Origin: Bacteroidota bacterium
GTDB taxonomy: Bacteria; Zhuqueibacterota; JdFR-76; DREG01
Reading direction: 5' to 3'
NCBI GenBank assembly: GCA_030624545.1
Contig: JAUXJX010000045.1
Location: forward strand, 1-9,241
Length of the DNA stretch: 9,241 bases
Within the stretch, counting starts at the first letter, position 1, and each line of letters opens with the position of its first letter. Position numbers and translations under genes: made by a program. The notes under the pieces were generated by a model. That model was not told the origin of the DNA and searched no databases. It worked only from the letters and a program-made list of their open reading frames with translations. Positions 1 through 7,106 of this stretch are shown here, in pieces.

Positions 1-49
1 ATTGCGAACTGATTTCTGCTGCAATCAATTTACCATCTATGATCTTCAT
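1..49 (-). CDS. folD: FolD, methylenetetrahydrofolate dehydrogenase/cyclohydrolase (N-terminal fragment)
   Basis: Only the first 16 codons are in the window; the gene continues past the left edge. Starting at the ATG whose complement is 47-49, the peptide reads MKIIDGKLIAAEISSQ. This matches the very conserved FolD opening (IIDGKxIAxxI). FolD is a cytosolic bifunctional enzyme that interconverts 5,10-methylene-, methenyl- and 10-formyl-tetrahydrofolate using NADP, supplying one-carbon units for purines and formyl-Met-tRNA. The start lies 12 bases after the ymdB stop codon, so it is probably cotranscribed. No strong Shine-Dalgarno is visible in front of it. An ATG 14 bases further upstream is in another frame and soon reaches a stop. 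The call rests on a short but characteristic N-terminus; the catalytic Lys and the nucleotide-binding domain lie outside the window. Confidence 0.8.
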   Translation of the reverse strand, partial: MKIIDGKLIAAEISSQ

Positions 50-61
50 TACTATATGCCA

Positions 62-850
62 TCATGGTAGATTGATTCGCTCAATTGATAGCGCTTTCCC
101 AGTTTCCGGATCGACCGAAATGACGACGCCACAAAACCGTAGGTTGTCGCTGGCAACTTCGTACTTCATATTGGTGGAATAGACGAATCGGTGCAGCGCC
201 ACTGCCTTGCTCATGCCAATCACCGAATCGACTGCGCCTGTCATCCCGGCGTCCGTTAGATAGGCTGTCCCCTTTGTCAATATTCTGTCATCTGCAGTTT
301 GAACGTGGGTATGTGTACCAACCACCGCACTTACCTTGCCATCCAGATGCCAACCCATCGCAATTTTTTCTGCAGTGGCCTCCGCGTGAAAGTCCACAAA
401 CACAATTTGTGCGTTTTTCTTCAATTTCCTGATTTCCTCCAATCCAACAGCGAAGGGGTTGTCTGTTGGTGTCATAAAGATCCGGCCTTGCAGATTCAGA
501 ACACCGAGATTAAGTCCATTTTTGTTCGTTACAATGCCAGACCCTACTCCCGGGTTGCCCCGCGGATAATTTGCCGGCCGCAACACCCTGTTATCGGTCT
601 TCAGCACCTTAACCGATTTGAAGGTATCCCATATATGATTTCCGCTTGTGATGAGATCGATACCCATCAGCAGCAATTTTGACACGTCTCTTTCACTTAC
701 CCCTTTTCCTTCATGCAGATTTTCTCCGTTGGCCAGGCAAAAATCAACAGAGTATTTTTTCCGTAAAGACGGTAACATCTTCTCGACAATTTGGACGCCG
801 GGTTCGCCAACGATATCGGCTATGAAAAGGATGGTTGCTGTATTGGACAT
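62..850 (-). CDS. ymdB: YmdB-family metallophosphoesterase (TIGR00282 type)
   Basis: 262 residues, close to the usual length of about 265. The binuclear metal-site motifs of the YmdB family appear in order: D12 in IADIVG, NGEN at 41-44, GNHIWD at 70-75, DFHAE at 153-157, and GTHTHVQT at 178-185. In Bacillus subtilis, YmdB is a cytosolic phosphodiesterase active on 2',3'-cyclic AMP, is encoded next to rny, and affects biofilm and motility choices; the physiological substrate here is unknown. The gene starts 14 bases after the rny stop, with only a weak Shine-Dalgarno-like GTAAG, so translation may depend on coupling to rny. It ends 12 bases before folD. No active-site residue looks missing, in contrast to its partner Rny. 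The family assignment is firm; the cellular role is inferred from homology. Confidence 0.93.
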   Translation of the reverse strand: MSNTATILFIADIVGEPGVQIVEKMLPSLRKKYSVDFCLANGENLHEGKGVSERDVSKLLLMGIDLITSGNHIWDTFKSVKVLKTDNRVLRPANYPRGNPGVGSGIVTNKNGLNLGVLNLQGRIFMTPTDNPFAVGLEEIRKLKKNAQIVFVDFHAEATAEKIAMGWHLDGKVSAVVGTHTHVQTADDRILTKGTAYLTDAGMTGAVDSVIGMSKAVALHRFVYSTNMKYEVASDNLRFCGVVISVDPETGKALSIERINLP

Positions 851-864
851 TGCTTACTTATGGG

Positions 865-2424
865 CTACTTTGCATAATTTACTGCACGGAATTCGCGAAT
901 TACGGATACTTTTACTTGCCCCGGGAATTTCAATTCGTCTTTTATTCGCTTGGTTAGGTCAACGGCAAGCTGATTTGCCTGTAGATCATCCAGCTCTTTC
1001 GGATTTACGATAACTCTGATCTCCTTGCCGGCCTGCAGCGCGAAAGTCTCGCCTACGCCATTGAACTCCCGGGCGATTGTCTCCAATTTGTCCAGGCGAC
1101 GCACATACTCTTCTAAATTCTCGCGCTTTGCGCCGGGACGACTGCTGGAAATTTGGTCCGCTGCTTGCACCAATACGGCGATGGCTGAGTCGGCAGAATT
1201 CTCTTCGTCGAATGAGAGAATTGTATTTTGAACAATTGGACCCTCACCGTGTTTCTTGGCCAGATCCGCACCCAACTGGGCAAATGTAAGGTCAGATTTT
1301 CGTTCATCCGTCTTCCCGATATCGTGAAGCAGCCCCGCCCTTTTTGCAAGTGCCGTGTCCAGACCTAGTTCCCCAGCCATTGTACCGGCCAGATGGGCAA
1401 CTTCGATGCTGTGATGCAAGAGATTCTGGCCAAAGCTCATCAGGTAATTGAGTTTTCCCAGCGCTTTGACCAGTTCGGAGCTTAAGCCATGAATGCCCAG
1501 ATCCATAACGGTCCGTTCGCCCAATTCGAACATCTTCTCTTCGATTTCTTCTCTTGCTTTTTCAACAACATCTTCAATCCTGCCGGGATGAATGCGGCCG
1601 TCGCTGATCAATTTTTGAATGGACAGCTTTGCGATTTCCCGTCGAATCGGTTCAAAGCATGAGAGCAATACGACGTCCGGTGTGTCATCCACAATTACCT
1701 CGACCCCGGTGGCCATCTCAAATGCCCGGATATTTCGACCCTCCCGCCCTATGATTCGTCCTTTCATCTCGTCGCTGGGTAGCTGAATAAGACTTACCGT
1801 TGATTCGACAGATTGGGGACAGGGAGTTTTCTGAATGGCCTGAATGACGAGCTCTTTCGCCTCACGGTTGGCATTAAGGCGCGCCTGGTCCTGAATATTC
1901 TTCACGATAAGGGTGCAGTCTTTTTTGGCCTCATCTACCAGACTCTCCATCAGTCTGTTCTTTGCCTCTTCTCGAGTTAAACCGGATATTGATTCGAGCC
2001 GCCTGATCTGCTCCTGGATAGAGCTATCTAGTTTCTTAGCTTTCTCTCCGAGCTCTCTTTCTCGGTCTGTAACTTCCGTCTGTAAGTTATTGAGTTCTTT
2101 TTCCCGGTTAACAAGCAAGTCGGCCCTACGATCCATGTTTGCTTCTTTTGCAGATATTTGCTTATCCAGCCGAGCCAGTTCATTCCGCTTTTGCCTGGCT
2201 TCCTTATCAGCCTGCTGTTTCATCCGGTATATCTGGTCTTTCGCCTCAAGAACTTTTGTTTTCTTTAAACGCTCTGATTCTCCCTTCGCATCCCTGAGGA
2301 GATGTTCTGCCTGTTCCTTCGTCCTGATTGCCCGGGCATTTATGACACGTATACTTAAGAATCTACCCAAGACAAAAGCCGCCGCTGCAATGAAAGCAAG
2401 CAGCACATAGATGGTTAAAGTCAT
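865..2424 (-). CDS. rny: RNase Y homolog with an altered HD metal site
   Basis: 519 residues, the family's usual length. The order is an N-terminal membrane anchor (about 3-20), a long charged coiled coil (about 30-200), a KH RNA-binding domain with GRIIGREGRNIRAFE at 222-236, and an HD domain (about 335-430) with HSIEVAH at 338-344, HD at 367-368 and AAD ending in D423. RNase Y is a membrane-anchored endoribonuclease that starts mRNA decay. The family's conserved histidine patch is altered: the position of His in GSHVEIG is Phe381 and the SHHGD motif reads S-F-D-E-E (404-408). These changes lie in continuous in-frame sequence with good similarity on both sides, so a frameshift is not the cause. 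The start ATG has a strong AGGAGG seven bases upstream. The gene sits behind a hairpin with a U tract and before ymdB. Identity is certain; nuclease activity is doubtful. Confidence 0.95.
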   Translation of the reverse strand: MTLTIYVLLAFIAAAAFVLGRFLSIRVINARAIRTKEQAEHLLRDAKGESERLKKTKVLEAKDQIYRMKQQADKEARQKRNELARLDKQISAKEANMDRRADLLVNREKELNNLQTEVTDRERELGEKAKKLDSSIQEQIRRLESISGLTREEAKNRLMESLVDEAKKDCTLIVKNIQDQARLNANREAKELVIQAIQKTPCPQSVESTVSLIQLPSDEMKGRIIGREGRNIRAFEMATGVEVIVDDTPDVVLLSCFEPIRREIAKLSIQKLISDGRIHPGRIEDVVEKAREEIEEKMFELGERTVMDLGIHGLSSELVKALGKLNYLMSFGQNLLHHSIEVAHLAGTMAGELGLDTALAKRAGLLHDIGKTDERKSDLTFAQLGADLAKKHGEGPIVQNTILSFDEENSADSAIAVLVQAADQISSSRPGAKRENLEEYVRRLDKLETIAREFNGVGETFALQAGKEIRVIVNPKELDDLQANQLAVDLTKRIKDELKFPGQVKVSVIREFRAVNYAK

Positions 2425-2431
2425 TTACGTT

Positions 2432-2437
2432 CCTCCT
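2432..2437 (-). promoter_or_regulatory. Strong ribosome binding site of rny
   Basis: A perfect AGGAGG lies seven bases before the rny ATG and about four bases after the U tract of the preceding hairpin. Its closeness to the hairpin means that protein or RNA binding at the hairpin could affect access to this site. Confidence 0.8.
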
Positions 2438-2440
2438 GCT

Positions 2441-2512
2441 AAAAAAAATCCCCACTCTAGAGCAATCGTCCAGTTTTCGTCTGTGTCTTCCACAGATTGC
2501 TATAGAATGGGG
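2441..2512 (-). terminator. Long hairpin with U tract between zapA and rny (terminator or attenuator-like)
   Basis: In the transcribed direction, 2512-2495 (CCCCATTCTATAGCAATC) pairs with 2467-2450 (GATTGCTCTAGAGTGGGG). This gives an 18-position stem with one G-U pair and one U-C mismatch. A smaller hairpin, CTGTG-GAAGA-CACAG (2495-2481), can form inside it, leaving an unpaired A-rich stretch (ACGAAAACTGGAC) on the 3' side. The stem is followed by one A and eight U residues, the form of an intrinsic terminator. Only about 16 bases separate the U tract from the rny start, so no separate promoter fits after it. It may act as a partial terminator, attenuator, processing site or mRNA-stability element that sets rny-ymdB-folD levels relative to the upstream genes. 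It matches no riboswitch consensus I know. Confidence 0.75.
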
Positions 2513-2539
2513 GCGGAACGATTCGGGGCAAATGAAATA

Positions 2540-2833
2540 TTAGGGAATCGAGATTTGTTCCAGCCTAGAAATCAAGTTGTCAATCTTCTTTTCGTATCGC
2601 TCGACTAATTCTTCTTCTTCCAGACGTTCCCTAAATAATTCATCAGTAATATTCAAAGCCGCCAAAATGGCAACCTTCAGGGCAGATTTGACTGCAACCT
2701 TTTGATCGATTTCGCGCATCTTGGCGTCAACATAATTGGCAACCTTTATAATATACTCCTCGTCACCAATGCCTCGAATGGGATATTCAGTTCCATAAAT
2801 ATTGACCTTAAAAGTCTTCTTTTCCGGCTCCAT
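2540..2833 (-). CDS. zapA: ZapA-like cell division protein
   Basis: From the preferred start the protein has 97 residues, normal for ZapA (about 90-110). The N-terminal part (FKVNIYGTEYPIRG, then EEYIIKVANYVDAKMREI) is the conserved ZapA globular domain. The segment VAILAALNITDELFRERLEEEE leads into a C-terminal coiled coil. ZapA binds FtsZ in the cytosol and promotes bundling of Z-ring filaments. I chose the ATG at 2831-2833 because GGAG lies five bases upstream; the in-frame ATG at 2857 has no Shine-Dalgarno and would add eight residues (MAFRIGDS) ahead of the conserved region. The preceding gene encodes a ZapB-like coiled-coil protein, a natural partner. After its stop comes the 115-base hairpin-bearing gap before rny. 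Family confidence is high; the start is fairly sure. Confidence 0.9.
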   Translation of the reverse strand: MEPEKKTFKVNIYGTEYPIRGIGDEEYIIKVANYVDAKMREIDQKVAVKSALKVAILAALNITDELFRERLEEEELVERYEKKIDNLISRLEQISIP

Positions 2834-2838
2834 TGAAT

Positions 2839-2842
2839 CTCC
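2839..2842 (-). promoter_or_regulatory. Ribosome binding site deciding the zapA start
   Basis: GGAG, within TTGGAGAT, sits five bases before the second in-frame ATG of zapA. The upstream ATG at 2857 follows the previous gene's stop by only six bases and has no purine-rich motif, so the downstream start is preferred. Confidence 0.6.
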
Positions 2843-2863
2843 AATTCGAAAGGCCATTAGGCT

Positions 2864-3145
2864 TTAGAGCATTGAATCAAGTCGATCCAATTTTTCCAAT
2901 AAGCTTGAAATCTTATCCTTCATCTCTTCCTCATTTCTTAGATTCGATTCCGCCTTGAAGGATTTCGATTCGTATTGCTCACATCGAGCCTCCAGAGCCA
3001 TAATGAGGCGATCCCTTTCTTCAAGCTCATTCTTCAATTCAGCATTGGCATGCTCAAGAGCCTGTGACCCTTCACCCAAGGAATCCATATGCTCAACAAT
3101 TTGGTTGATCTTCTCTTCTAGCTTTTCTATACTGGAATTACTCAA
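2864..3145 (-). CDS. Small coiled-coil protein, ZapB-like
   Basis: 93 residues, very rich in Glu, Lys, Leu and Ser, with heptad-like spacing over nearly its whole length (about 5-93), and no signal peptide or membrane segment. The opening SIEKLEEKINQIVEHMDSL and the closing KISSLLEKLDRLDSML resemble the small ZapB-like coiled-coil proteins encoded just before zapA in several Gram-negative lineages. ZapB binds ZapA and helps link the Z-ring to the chromosome terminus region in E. coli. The start is TTG (3145-3143), supported by AAGGA six bases upstream; the nearby ATG at 3151 is in another frame and closes at once, and the next in-frame Met is residue 20. The gene begins 21 bases after pheT and ends 30 bases before the preferred zapA start. 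Reality as a gene is likely; the ZapB role is inferred mainly from context, since coiled coils give weak similarity. Confidence 0.75.
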   Translation of the reverse strand: MSNSSIEKLEEKINQIVEHMDSLGEGSQALEHANAELKNELEERDRLIMALEARCEQYESKSFKAESNLRNEEEMKDKISSLLEKLDRLDSML

Positions 3146-3151
3146 AGATCA

Positions 3152-3156
3152 TCCTT
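3152..3156 (-). promoter_or_regulatory. Ribosome binding site supporting a UUG start
   Basis: AAGGA lies six bases before the TTG at 3145-3143, in the gap after the pheT stop codon. It is the main reason for accepting the UUG start of the coiled-coil gene. Confidence 0.6.
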
Positions 3157-3166
3157 ATCTGGGATA

Positions 3167-5503
3167 CTAACCTCGCAGAACGGCATCAAATTCATTCCTG
3201 GCCGCCCTGATAATTTGATCAACAGCTTCGTTGACCTCATCCTCAGTAAGCGTTCTTTCGTTAGCTTGAAACGTGAGCGAAAAAGCAATGCTTTTTTTGC
3301 CTATTGGAACTTGTTGACCCGAATAAACATCAAAGATGAAAATATCCTTAAGATTTGTTCCGCCCCATTCCTGAATTTTTTCAAATAATTTACCTCCTGG
3401 TGTCTCTATATCTACCACGAATGACAGATCTCTTCGGACCCAGGGAAATCTCGGAACCGAATGAAATCGCTTGGTTTGTACAAAATTAGGAATTATTTTG
3501 TCCAAATTCAATTCAAATAAAAAGCACTCTCCTCCTAAATCGTATTCCTGTTGAACTATCGGATTCAGCCGGCCCAGAAATCCAACCTCATCCTCTGACA
3601 GCCGCACAACCAGAGACGATTCATCAAGAGCCCATGTTTGCTTTGGTGAATATTGCGCACCGGGAATACTGAATCGCCGGAAGAAATCCTCAATAAGTCC
3701 TTTTACGTCGAAGAAATCGATCGGGCGACTTTTGTGATCCCAATGTGCATTTTCAGCATTTCCAAACATCAGCCCGCCTAACAATAGATTCTCCAGAAAA
3801 GACGAATCACCGCAAAGATAGGAAGATCCGATTTCGAAAATCTTTAGATCTTCATTTTGGCGAAACAGATTGAACTGGGCAACTCGAACCAGTGTCGCGA
3901 CAAGAGAGGGGCGAAGGACCGCCATGTCCTCGCTGATAGGATTTTGCAGCCTGACCGTTTCTTCCGGAAAGTACTTCAATACGATCTCTGAGCCCGGAAT
4001 CATGCTGTTTGTAACCGTCTCAGAGTATCCATTTCCGGTCATAAATTCTCTGACTTCGTTTAAGGTCTGCTCCTTTGAATTGGAATGGGAGAGCAATGGG
4101 ACCGATGCAATGTAGTTCTCCGGAATCTTGTCATATCCCGTAATGCGCGAAATTTCTTCAATCAGGTCGATTTCCCGGGTTAGGTCAGGTCGAAAGGTGG
4201 GAATTTCAACTTCATATCCCGTCGCGGTCTTACCGTTTGTGGAGCTTTCGATTGGTTTAGCCCCCAAGCCGAGCCTTGTGAAGAGCTCTTCAACTTCAGT
4301 TGAGGAAAGGCTAATTCCAAGATGTCTGGGAATGCTGGCTAGCCTAAAGTTGACGAGGGGCGAAGGAATAGGCAGAACATATTGATCAAGAAGATCCTTT
4401 TGGACCTGGCCTCCCGCGAATTGAGCCATTAGGCCTGCGGCACGGTCAATTCCGTTTGGGATGCCATTGGGATCCACACCCCTCGAAAATCTAACGCTGG
4501 CTTCTGTTGAAATCCCCAGCTGAGCCGCGCTCCTGCTAATGAATTTGGGGCCGAAATAGGCGCATTCCAACAAGACGTCCCTGGTCTGTTCAGACACTTC
4601 CGTATTCTGACCGCCCATGATGCCGCCCAGGGCGACAATGCGCTTGCCGTCACAGATTAATACTGTATCGTCGCCAAGTTCGTGGAGCTTTTCATCTAAT
4701 GTGACAAATTGTTCCCCTTTGGTTGAAAGACGAACGCGAATTTGTTTATCCTCGAGCAGAGCATAATCGAACGCATGAAGTGGATAGCCAAGCTCGGTCA
4801 AGACGTAATTGGTTATGTCGACGATATTATTAATCGTACGGAGACCGACTTTCGTTAATCGGTCGTGCATCCAAATTGGAGATGGTCCGATCTTCACATC
4901 CCTGATAATCCGAGCGGCATAGCGTGGACAACCTTCAGGGGCTTCAATCCCAATACGGACTAATTCGGCTGTCGCTGTGCCTGATTCCGCGATTTTTGTG
5001 TCCGGATTCCGAAGCGGATTGCCGGTCAGTGCGGAAATATCTCTCGCAATGCCGATGACACTAAGACAATCAGCACGATTCGGGGTGAGATCAATGTCAT
5101 AAACGGTGTCGGTTTCCGGAACCAGATGATTGATTGCATCCCCGGGACTGAGCGTCTCCTCAACAAATACGACCGATTTCTCATCAGAAAGTCCGAGAGA
5201 CTCATAGGTGGAGATTTGAAAAGTACGGGTCCCTCCCTTTGCGGGCTGCAGAACGACTTTCTGATTTTTTTGAAGCTGCCCTGAGGTGAATTCGATGGTT
5301 TCTGTACGACGGCCGGTCTTTACCTTGTAGAGATTTCCATCGACTGTCTCTACAACCTCACCAACAATTGCCCCATTGGTGTTTCTATGAATATTCTCGG
5401 TGCCGTCGACTTCCAGCCCCAGGATTGTTAGCTTTTCTGCGAGCTGTTCAGGAGAGAAATCAAAATCAACAAACTCTTTTAGCCAATGATATGTGCATTT
5501 CAT
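3167..5503 (-). CDS. pheT: Phenylalanyl-tRNA synthetase beta subunit
   Basis: 778 residues; the E. coli protein has about 795. PheT forms the alpha2-beta2 enzyme that charges tRNA-Phe in the cytosol and hydrolyses mischarged Tyr-tRNA. Visible in order: the N-terminal region with GLEVDG at 29-34; a reduced OB/EMAP-like tRNA-binding domain (about 44-125); DLTPNRADCLSVIG (138-151); the B3/B4 editing region with NNIVDITNYVLTELGYPLHAFD (225-246) and ALGGIMGG (291-298); TEASVRFSRGVDP (333-345); the B5 domain with PTFRPDLTREIDLIEEI (435-451); the inactive class II core (about 475-670); and the C-terminal ferredoxin-fold anticodon-binding domain (about 680-778, FPWVRRDLSFVVD). The OB domain lacks HPNADKL-, VCGAPN- and EGMLCS-type signatures and is about 15 residues short. 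The start codon directly follows the pheS stop with no gap, pointing to translational coupling. Identity is certain. Confidence 0.98.
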   Translation of the reverse strand: MKCTYHWLKEFVDFDFSPEQLAEKLTILGLEVDGTENIHRNTNGAIVGEVVETVDGNLYKVKTGRRTETIEFTSGQLQKNQKVVLQPAKGGTRTFQISTYESLGLSDEKSVVFVEETLSPGDAINHLVPETDTVYDIDLTPNRADCLSVIGIARDISALTGNPLRNPDTKIAESGTATAELVRIGIEAPEGCPRYAARIIRDVKIGPSPIWMHDRLTKVGLRTINNIVDITNYVLTELGYPLHAFDYALLEDKQIRVRLSTKGEQFVTLDEKLHELGDDTVLICDGKRIVALGGIMGGQNTEVSEQTRDVLLECAYFGPKFISRSAAQLGISTEASVRFSRGVDPNGIPNGIDRAAGLMAQFAGGQVQKDLLDQYVLPIPSPLVNFRLASIPRHLGISLSSTEVEELFTRLGLGAKPIESSTNGKTATGYEVEIPTFRPDLTREIDLIEEISRITGYDKIPENYIASVPLLSHSNSKEQTLNEVREFMTGNGYSETVTNSMIPGSEIVLKYFPEETVRLQNPISEDMAVLRPSLVATLVRVAQFNLFRQNEDLKIFEIGSSYLCGDSSFLENLLLGGLMFGNAENAHWDHKSRPIDFFDVKGLIEDFFRRFSIPGAQYSPKQTWALDESSLVVRLSEDEVGFLGRLNPIVQQEYDLGGECFLFELNLDKIIPNFVQTKRFHSVPRFPWVRRDLSFVVDIETPGGKLFEKIQEWGGTNLKDIFIFDVYSGQQVPIGKKSIAFSLTFQANERTLTEDEVNEAVDQIIRAARNEFDAVLRG

Positions 5504-6550
5504 CTAAGATTGCTCTATGAACCTGAGATCATTTTCATAAAAATAGCGGATGTCTGAGATACCATATTTCAGCATGGCGATCCTTTCAACTCCCATTCCC
5601 CAGGCGAAACCGGTGTATTTTTCAGGATCGTATCCAACGTCCTTGAAAACCTCCGGATCAACCATGCCTGCTCCAGCAATATCCAACCATCCGGATCCTT
5701 TGCAGGCTTTACATCCCTTCCCCTTGCAGATTATACAGCTAAAATCGTATTCCGCGCTTGGCTCTGTGAAAGGAAAATAACTGGGACGGAATCTTATTCT
5801 CATGTCGGGGCCAAACAGCCTCTTCGCAAAGGCCGATATTGTCCCCTTAAGATCCGCGAAAGTGAGATCGGTGTCGACCGCCAACCCTTCGACCTGATGA
5901 AAAACCGGAAAATGCGTAGCATCCGGAGTGTCTTTTCTATAGCACCTGCCCGGAGCGATCATCCTGATTGGAGGCGATTGAGATTCCATAACGCGAATTT
6001 GAACGGGCGAAGTTTGTGTCCGCAAGACCCAGCCGCCCGCCAAATAGAAGCTGTCTTGCATCTCTCGGGCGGGATGGCCCTCAGGTATGTTGAGCGCCTC
6101 GAAGTTATAATAGTCGTTTTCAATTTCCGGACCTTCTTCGACGGTAAAGCCCATCCGTGAGAAAATGTCCTTAATTTCGTCGAGAGTTTTCGTTATGGGG
6201 TGCTTCCTCCCCCACTTTTGCTGAAAGCCCGGCAGAGTAAGATCAATCTTTTCATGCTGCATCCGGACCTTCTGAAATCGATCCGTAGCTGCCTGGATCT
6301 GATGTGATAATTCACTCCTGAGGGAATTTAGCTCTTTGCCCAATAGGGGGCGAGCATCCGGAGAGACTTGACCCAGCAGCGAGAAACGCTTTTGCAGCAG
6401 CCCCTTTTTGCTCAGGTATTTGGTGCGGACCCGATCTACATCCTTCAAATCAGCGCAGTTTTTTACCTCTTCCAAGAACTCCTGCTTAAGCCCTTGTAAT
6501 TCTTCGATCTGATCATCAACTGCGAATTCAGTCATTTGTCCGGGATTCAT
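5504..6550 (-). CDS. pheS: Phenylalanyl-tRNA synthetase alpha subunit
   Basis: 348 residues, normal for the catalytic alpha subunit, which activates phenylalanine and transfers it to tRNA-Phe together with PheT. The N-terminal coiled coil that contacts tRNA spans about 10-100. The class II core follows: [12 protein letters not shown] (159-170), [11 protein letters not shown] (176-186), motif 2 from GRCYRKD to FHQVEG (201-222), [14 protein letters not shown] (254-267), and motif 3 [13 protein letters not shown] (318-330). A four-cysteine knuckle (C272, C275, C280, C283), probably zinc-binding, lies before GAGMVDP; it is common in PheS of many phyla. The start ATG overlaps the rplT stop (ATGA, four shared bases), so the genes are probably translationally coupled. 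A second in-frame ATG at residue 6 is possible but no better supported. The stop codon abuts the pheT start. Confidence 0.98.
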   Translation of the reverse strand: MNPGQMTEFAVDDQIEELQGLKQEFLEEVKNCADLKDVDRVRTKYLSKKGLLQKRFSLLGQVSPDARPLLGKELNSLRSELSHQIQAATDRFQKVRMQHEKIDLTLPGFQQKWGRKHPITKTLDEIKDIFSRMGFTVEEGPEIENDYYNFEALNIPEGHPAREMQDSFYLAGGWVLRTQTSPVQIRVMESQSPPIRMIAPGRCYRKDTPDATHFPVFHQVEGLAVDTDLTFADLKGTISAFAKRLFGPDMRIRFRPSYFPFTEPSAEYDFSCIICKGKGCKACKGSGWLDIAGAGMVDPEVFKDVGYDPEKYTGFAWGMGVERIAMLKYGISDIRYFYENDLRFIEQS

Positions 6551-6891
6551 TTCACCATTGCGGCAATTTCAGAGAATGCCGCCGGATCGTGGACCGCCAG
6601 CTCGGCCAGTGTTTTCCGGTCCAATTCGATCTGTTTTTTCTTGAGCCCGTCCATAAATTTGGAGTAGGACAATCCATGCAGCCTCGCCGCCGCATTGATT
6701 CGTACTATCCACAGCCGTCTAAAATCTCTCTTCTTGACTCTACGGTCCCGATAGGCATACTGGAGTCCTTTTTCCACCGCCTCTCTTGCGATGCGGTAGT
6801 TATTGCTCCGTCGGCCCCAATATCCCTTGGCCTGTTTGAGAAATCGCTTTCTTCTACGGCGGGATGCAACATTATTTGATGCTCTTGGCAT
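6547..6891 (-). CDS. rplT: 50S ribosomal protein bL20
   Basis: 114 residues, close to the usual 117-119. The basic N-terminal arm with [13 protein letters not shown] is followed by the conserved [20 protein letters not shown] (46-65), then [22 protein letters not shown] and [18 protein letters not shown]. bL20 is an early assembly protein of the large subunit, binding 23S rRNA. In E. coli and B. subtilis, L20 also represses its own operon through an mRNA site upstream of rpmI or infC; no such leader can be recognised here because the preceding gaps are very short. The start has a perfect AGGAGG, partly formed by the rpmI stop codon. The end overlaps the pheS start by four bases. Confidence 0.98.
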   Translation of the reverse strand: MPRASNNVASRRRRKRFLKQAKGYWGRRSNNYRIAREAVEKGLQYAYRDRRVKKRDFRRLWIVRINAAARLHGLSYSKFMDGLKKKQIELDRKTLAELAVHDPAAFSEIAAMVK

Positions 6892-6895
6892 TATT

Positions 6896-6901
6896 CCTCC
6901 T
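6896..6901 (-). promoter_or_regulatory. Ribosome binding site of rplT overlapping the rpmI stop codon
   Basis: AGGAGG is built partly from the rpmI TAG stop and lies four bases before the rplT ATG. Ribosomes ending on rpmI would cover this site, so the two ribosomal protein genes are probably coupled in translation. Confidence 0.7.
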
Positions 6902-7094
6902 AGGACACAATCATTTTCTTAACTCTACCCTCATCCTGAGAAGCTACGTAACCTGTTTGCCTCAATCCTCGTTTTCGCTTGGTGCTTTTCTTCGTTAAAA
7001 TATGACTCGTATGAGACTTGCGTCTTGCCACTTTGCCGGTGCCTGTAAGCTTGAATCGCTTGGCCGCCCCGGATCGTGATTTCATTTTTGGCAT
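6900..7094 (-). CDS. rpmI: 50S ribosomal protein bL35
   Basis: 64 residues, the standard size. The sequence opens with the family signature [21 protein letters not shown] and continues as a Lys/Arg-rich chain ([20 protein letters not shown], then RGLRQTGYV). bL35 is a small component of the large ribosomal subunit. GGAG lies five bases before the ATG. The gene starts 12 bases after infC and its stop codon forms part of the rplT ribosome-binding site. Nothing is unusual. Confidence 0.97.
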   Translation of the reverse strand: MPKMKSRSGAAKRFKLTGTGKVARRKSHTSHILTKKSTKRKRGLRQTGYVASQDEGRVKKMIVS

Positions 7095-7106
7095 ATCAGC
7101 TCCACT

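Noticed and set aside
1170..1415. Sequencing error or compensating frameshifts as the explanation for the altered HD motifs in Rny.
   Set aside because: The segment aligns to the family without gaps, and conserved residues lie on both sides and between the changed positions (such as LGADLAKK), so real substitutions are the better explanation.
1913..2410. 165-codon open frame on the plus strand opposite rny, and other plus-strand frames such as 299-682 and 8299-8757.
   Set aside because: They lie entirely opposite strongly conserved genes, show no recognisable domain, and have skewed composition (Ser/Phe/Ala-rich) expected from the antisense of charged coding sequence.
2425..2539. Possible 6S RNA, because ssrS often lies just after zapA.
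   Set aside because: The gap is only 115 bases, and the fold is a single stem ending in a U tract. It does not show the roughly 180-base rod with a large central bubble typical of 6S RNA.
2834..2857. Longer zapA start at the ATG 2855-2857.
   Set aside because: It has no Shine-Dalgarno and adds eight residues outside the conserved domain, while the next ATG has GGAG at good spacing.
5698..5740. Four-cysteine zinc-knuckle-like insertion in PheS.
   Set aside because: The C-x2-C-x4-C-x2-C segment before the GAGMV motif is common in PheS from many phyla, so it is not novel.
7095..7106. An L20-binding autoregulatory leader before rpmI.
   Set aside because: The infC-rpmI gap is only 12 bases and shows no pseudoknot or helix resembling the L20 target; a site inside infC cannot be ruled out but is not visible.
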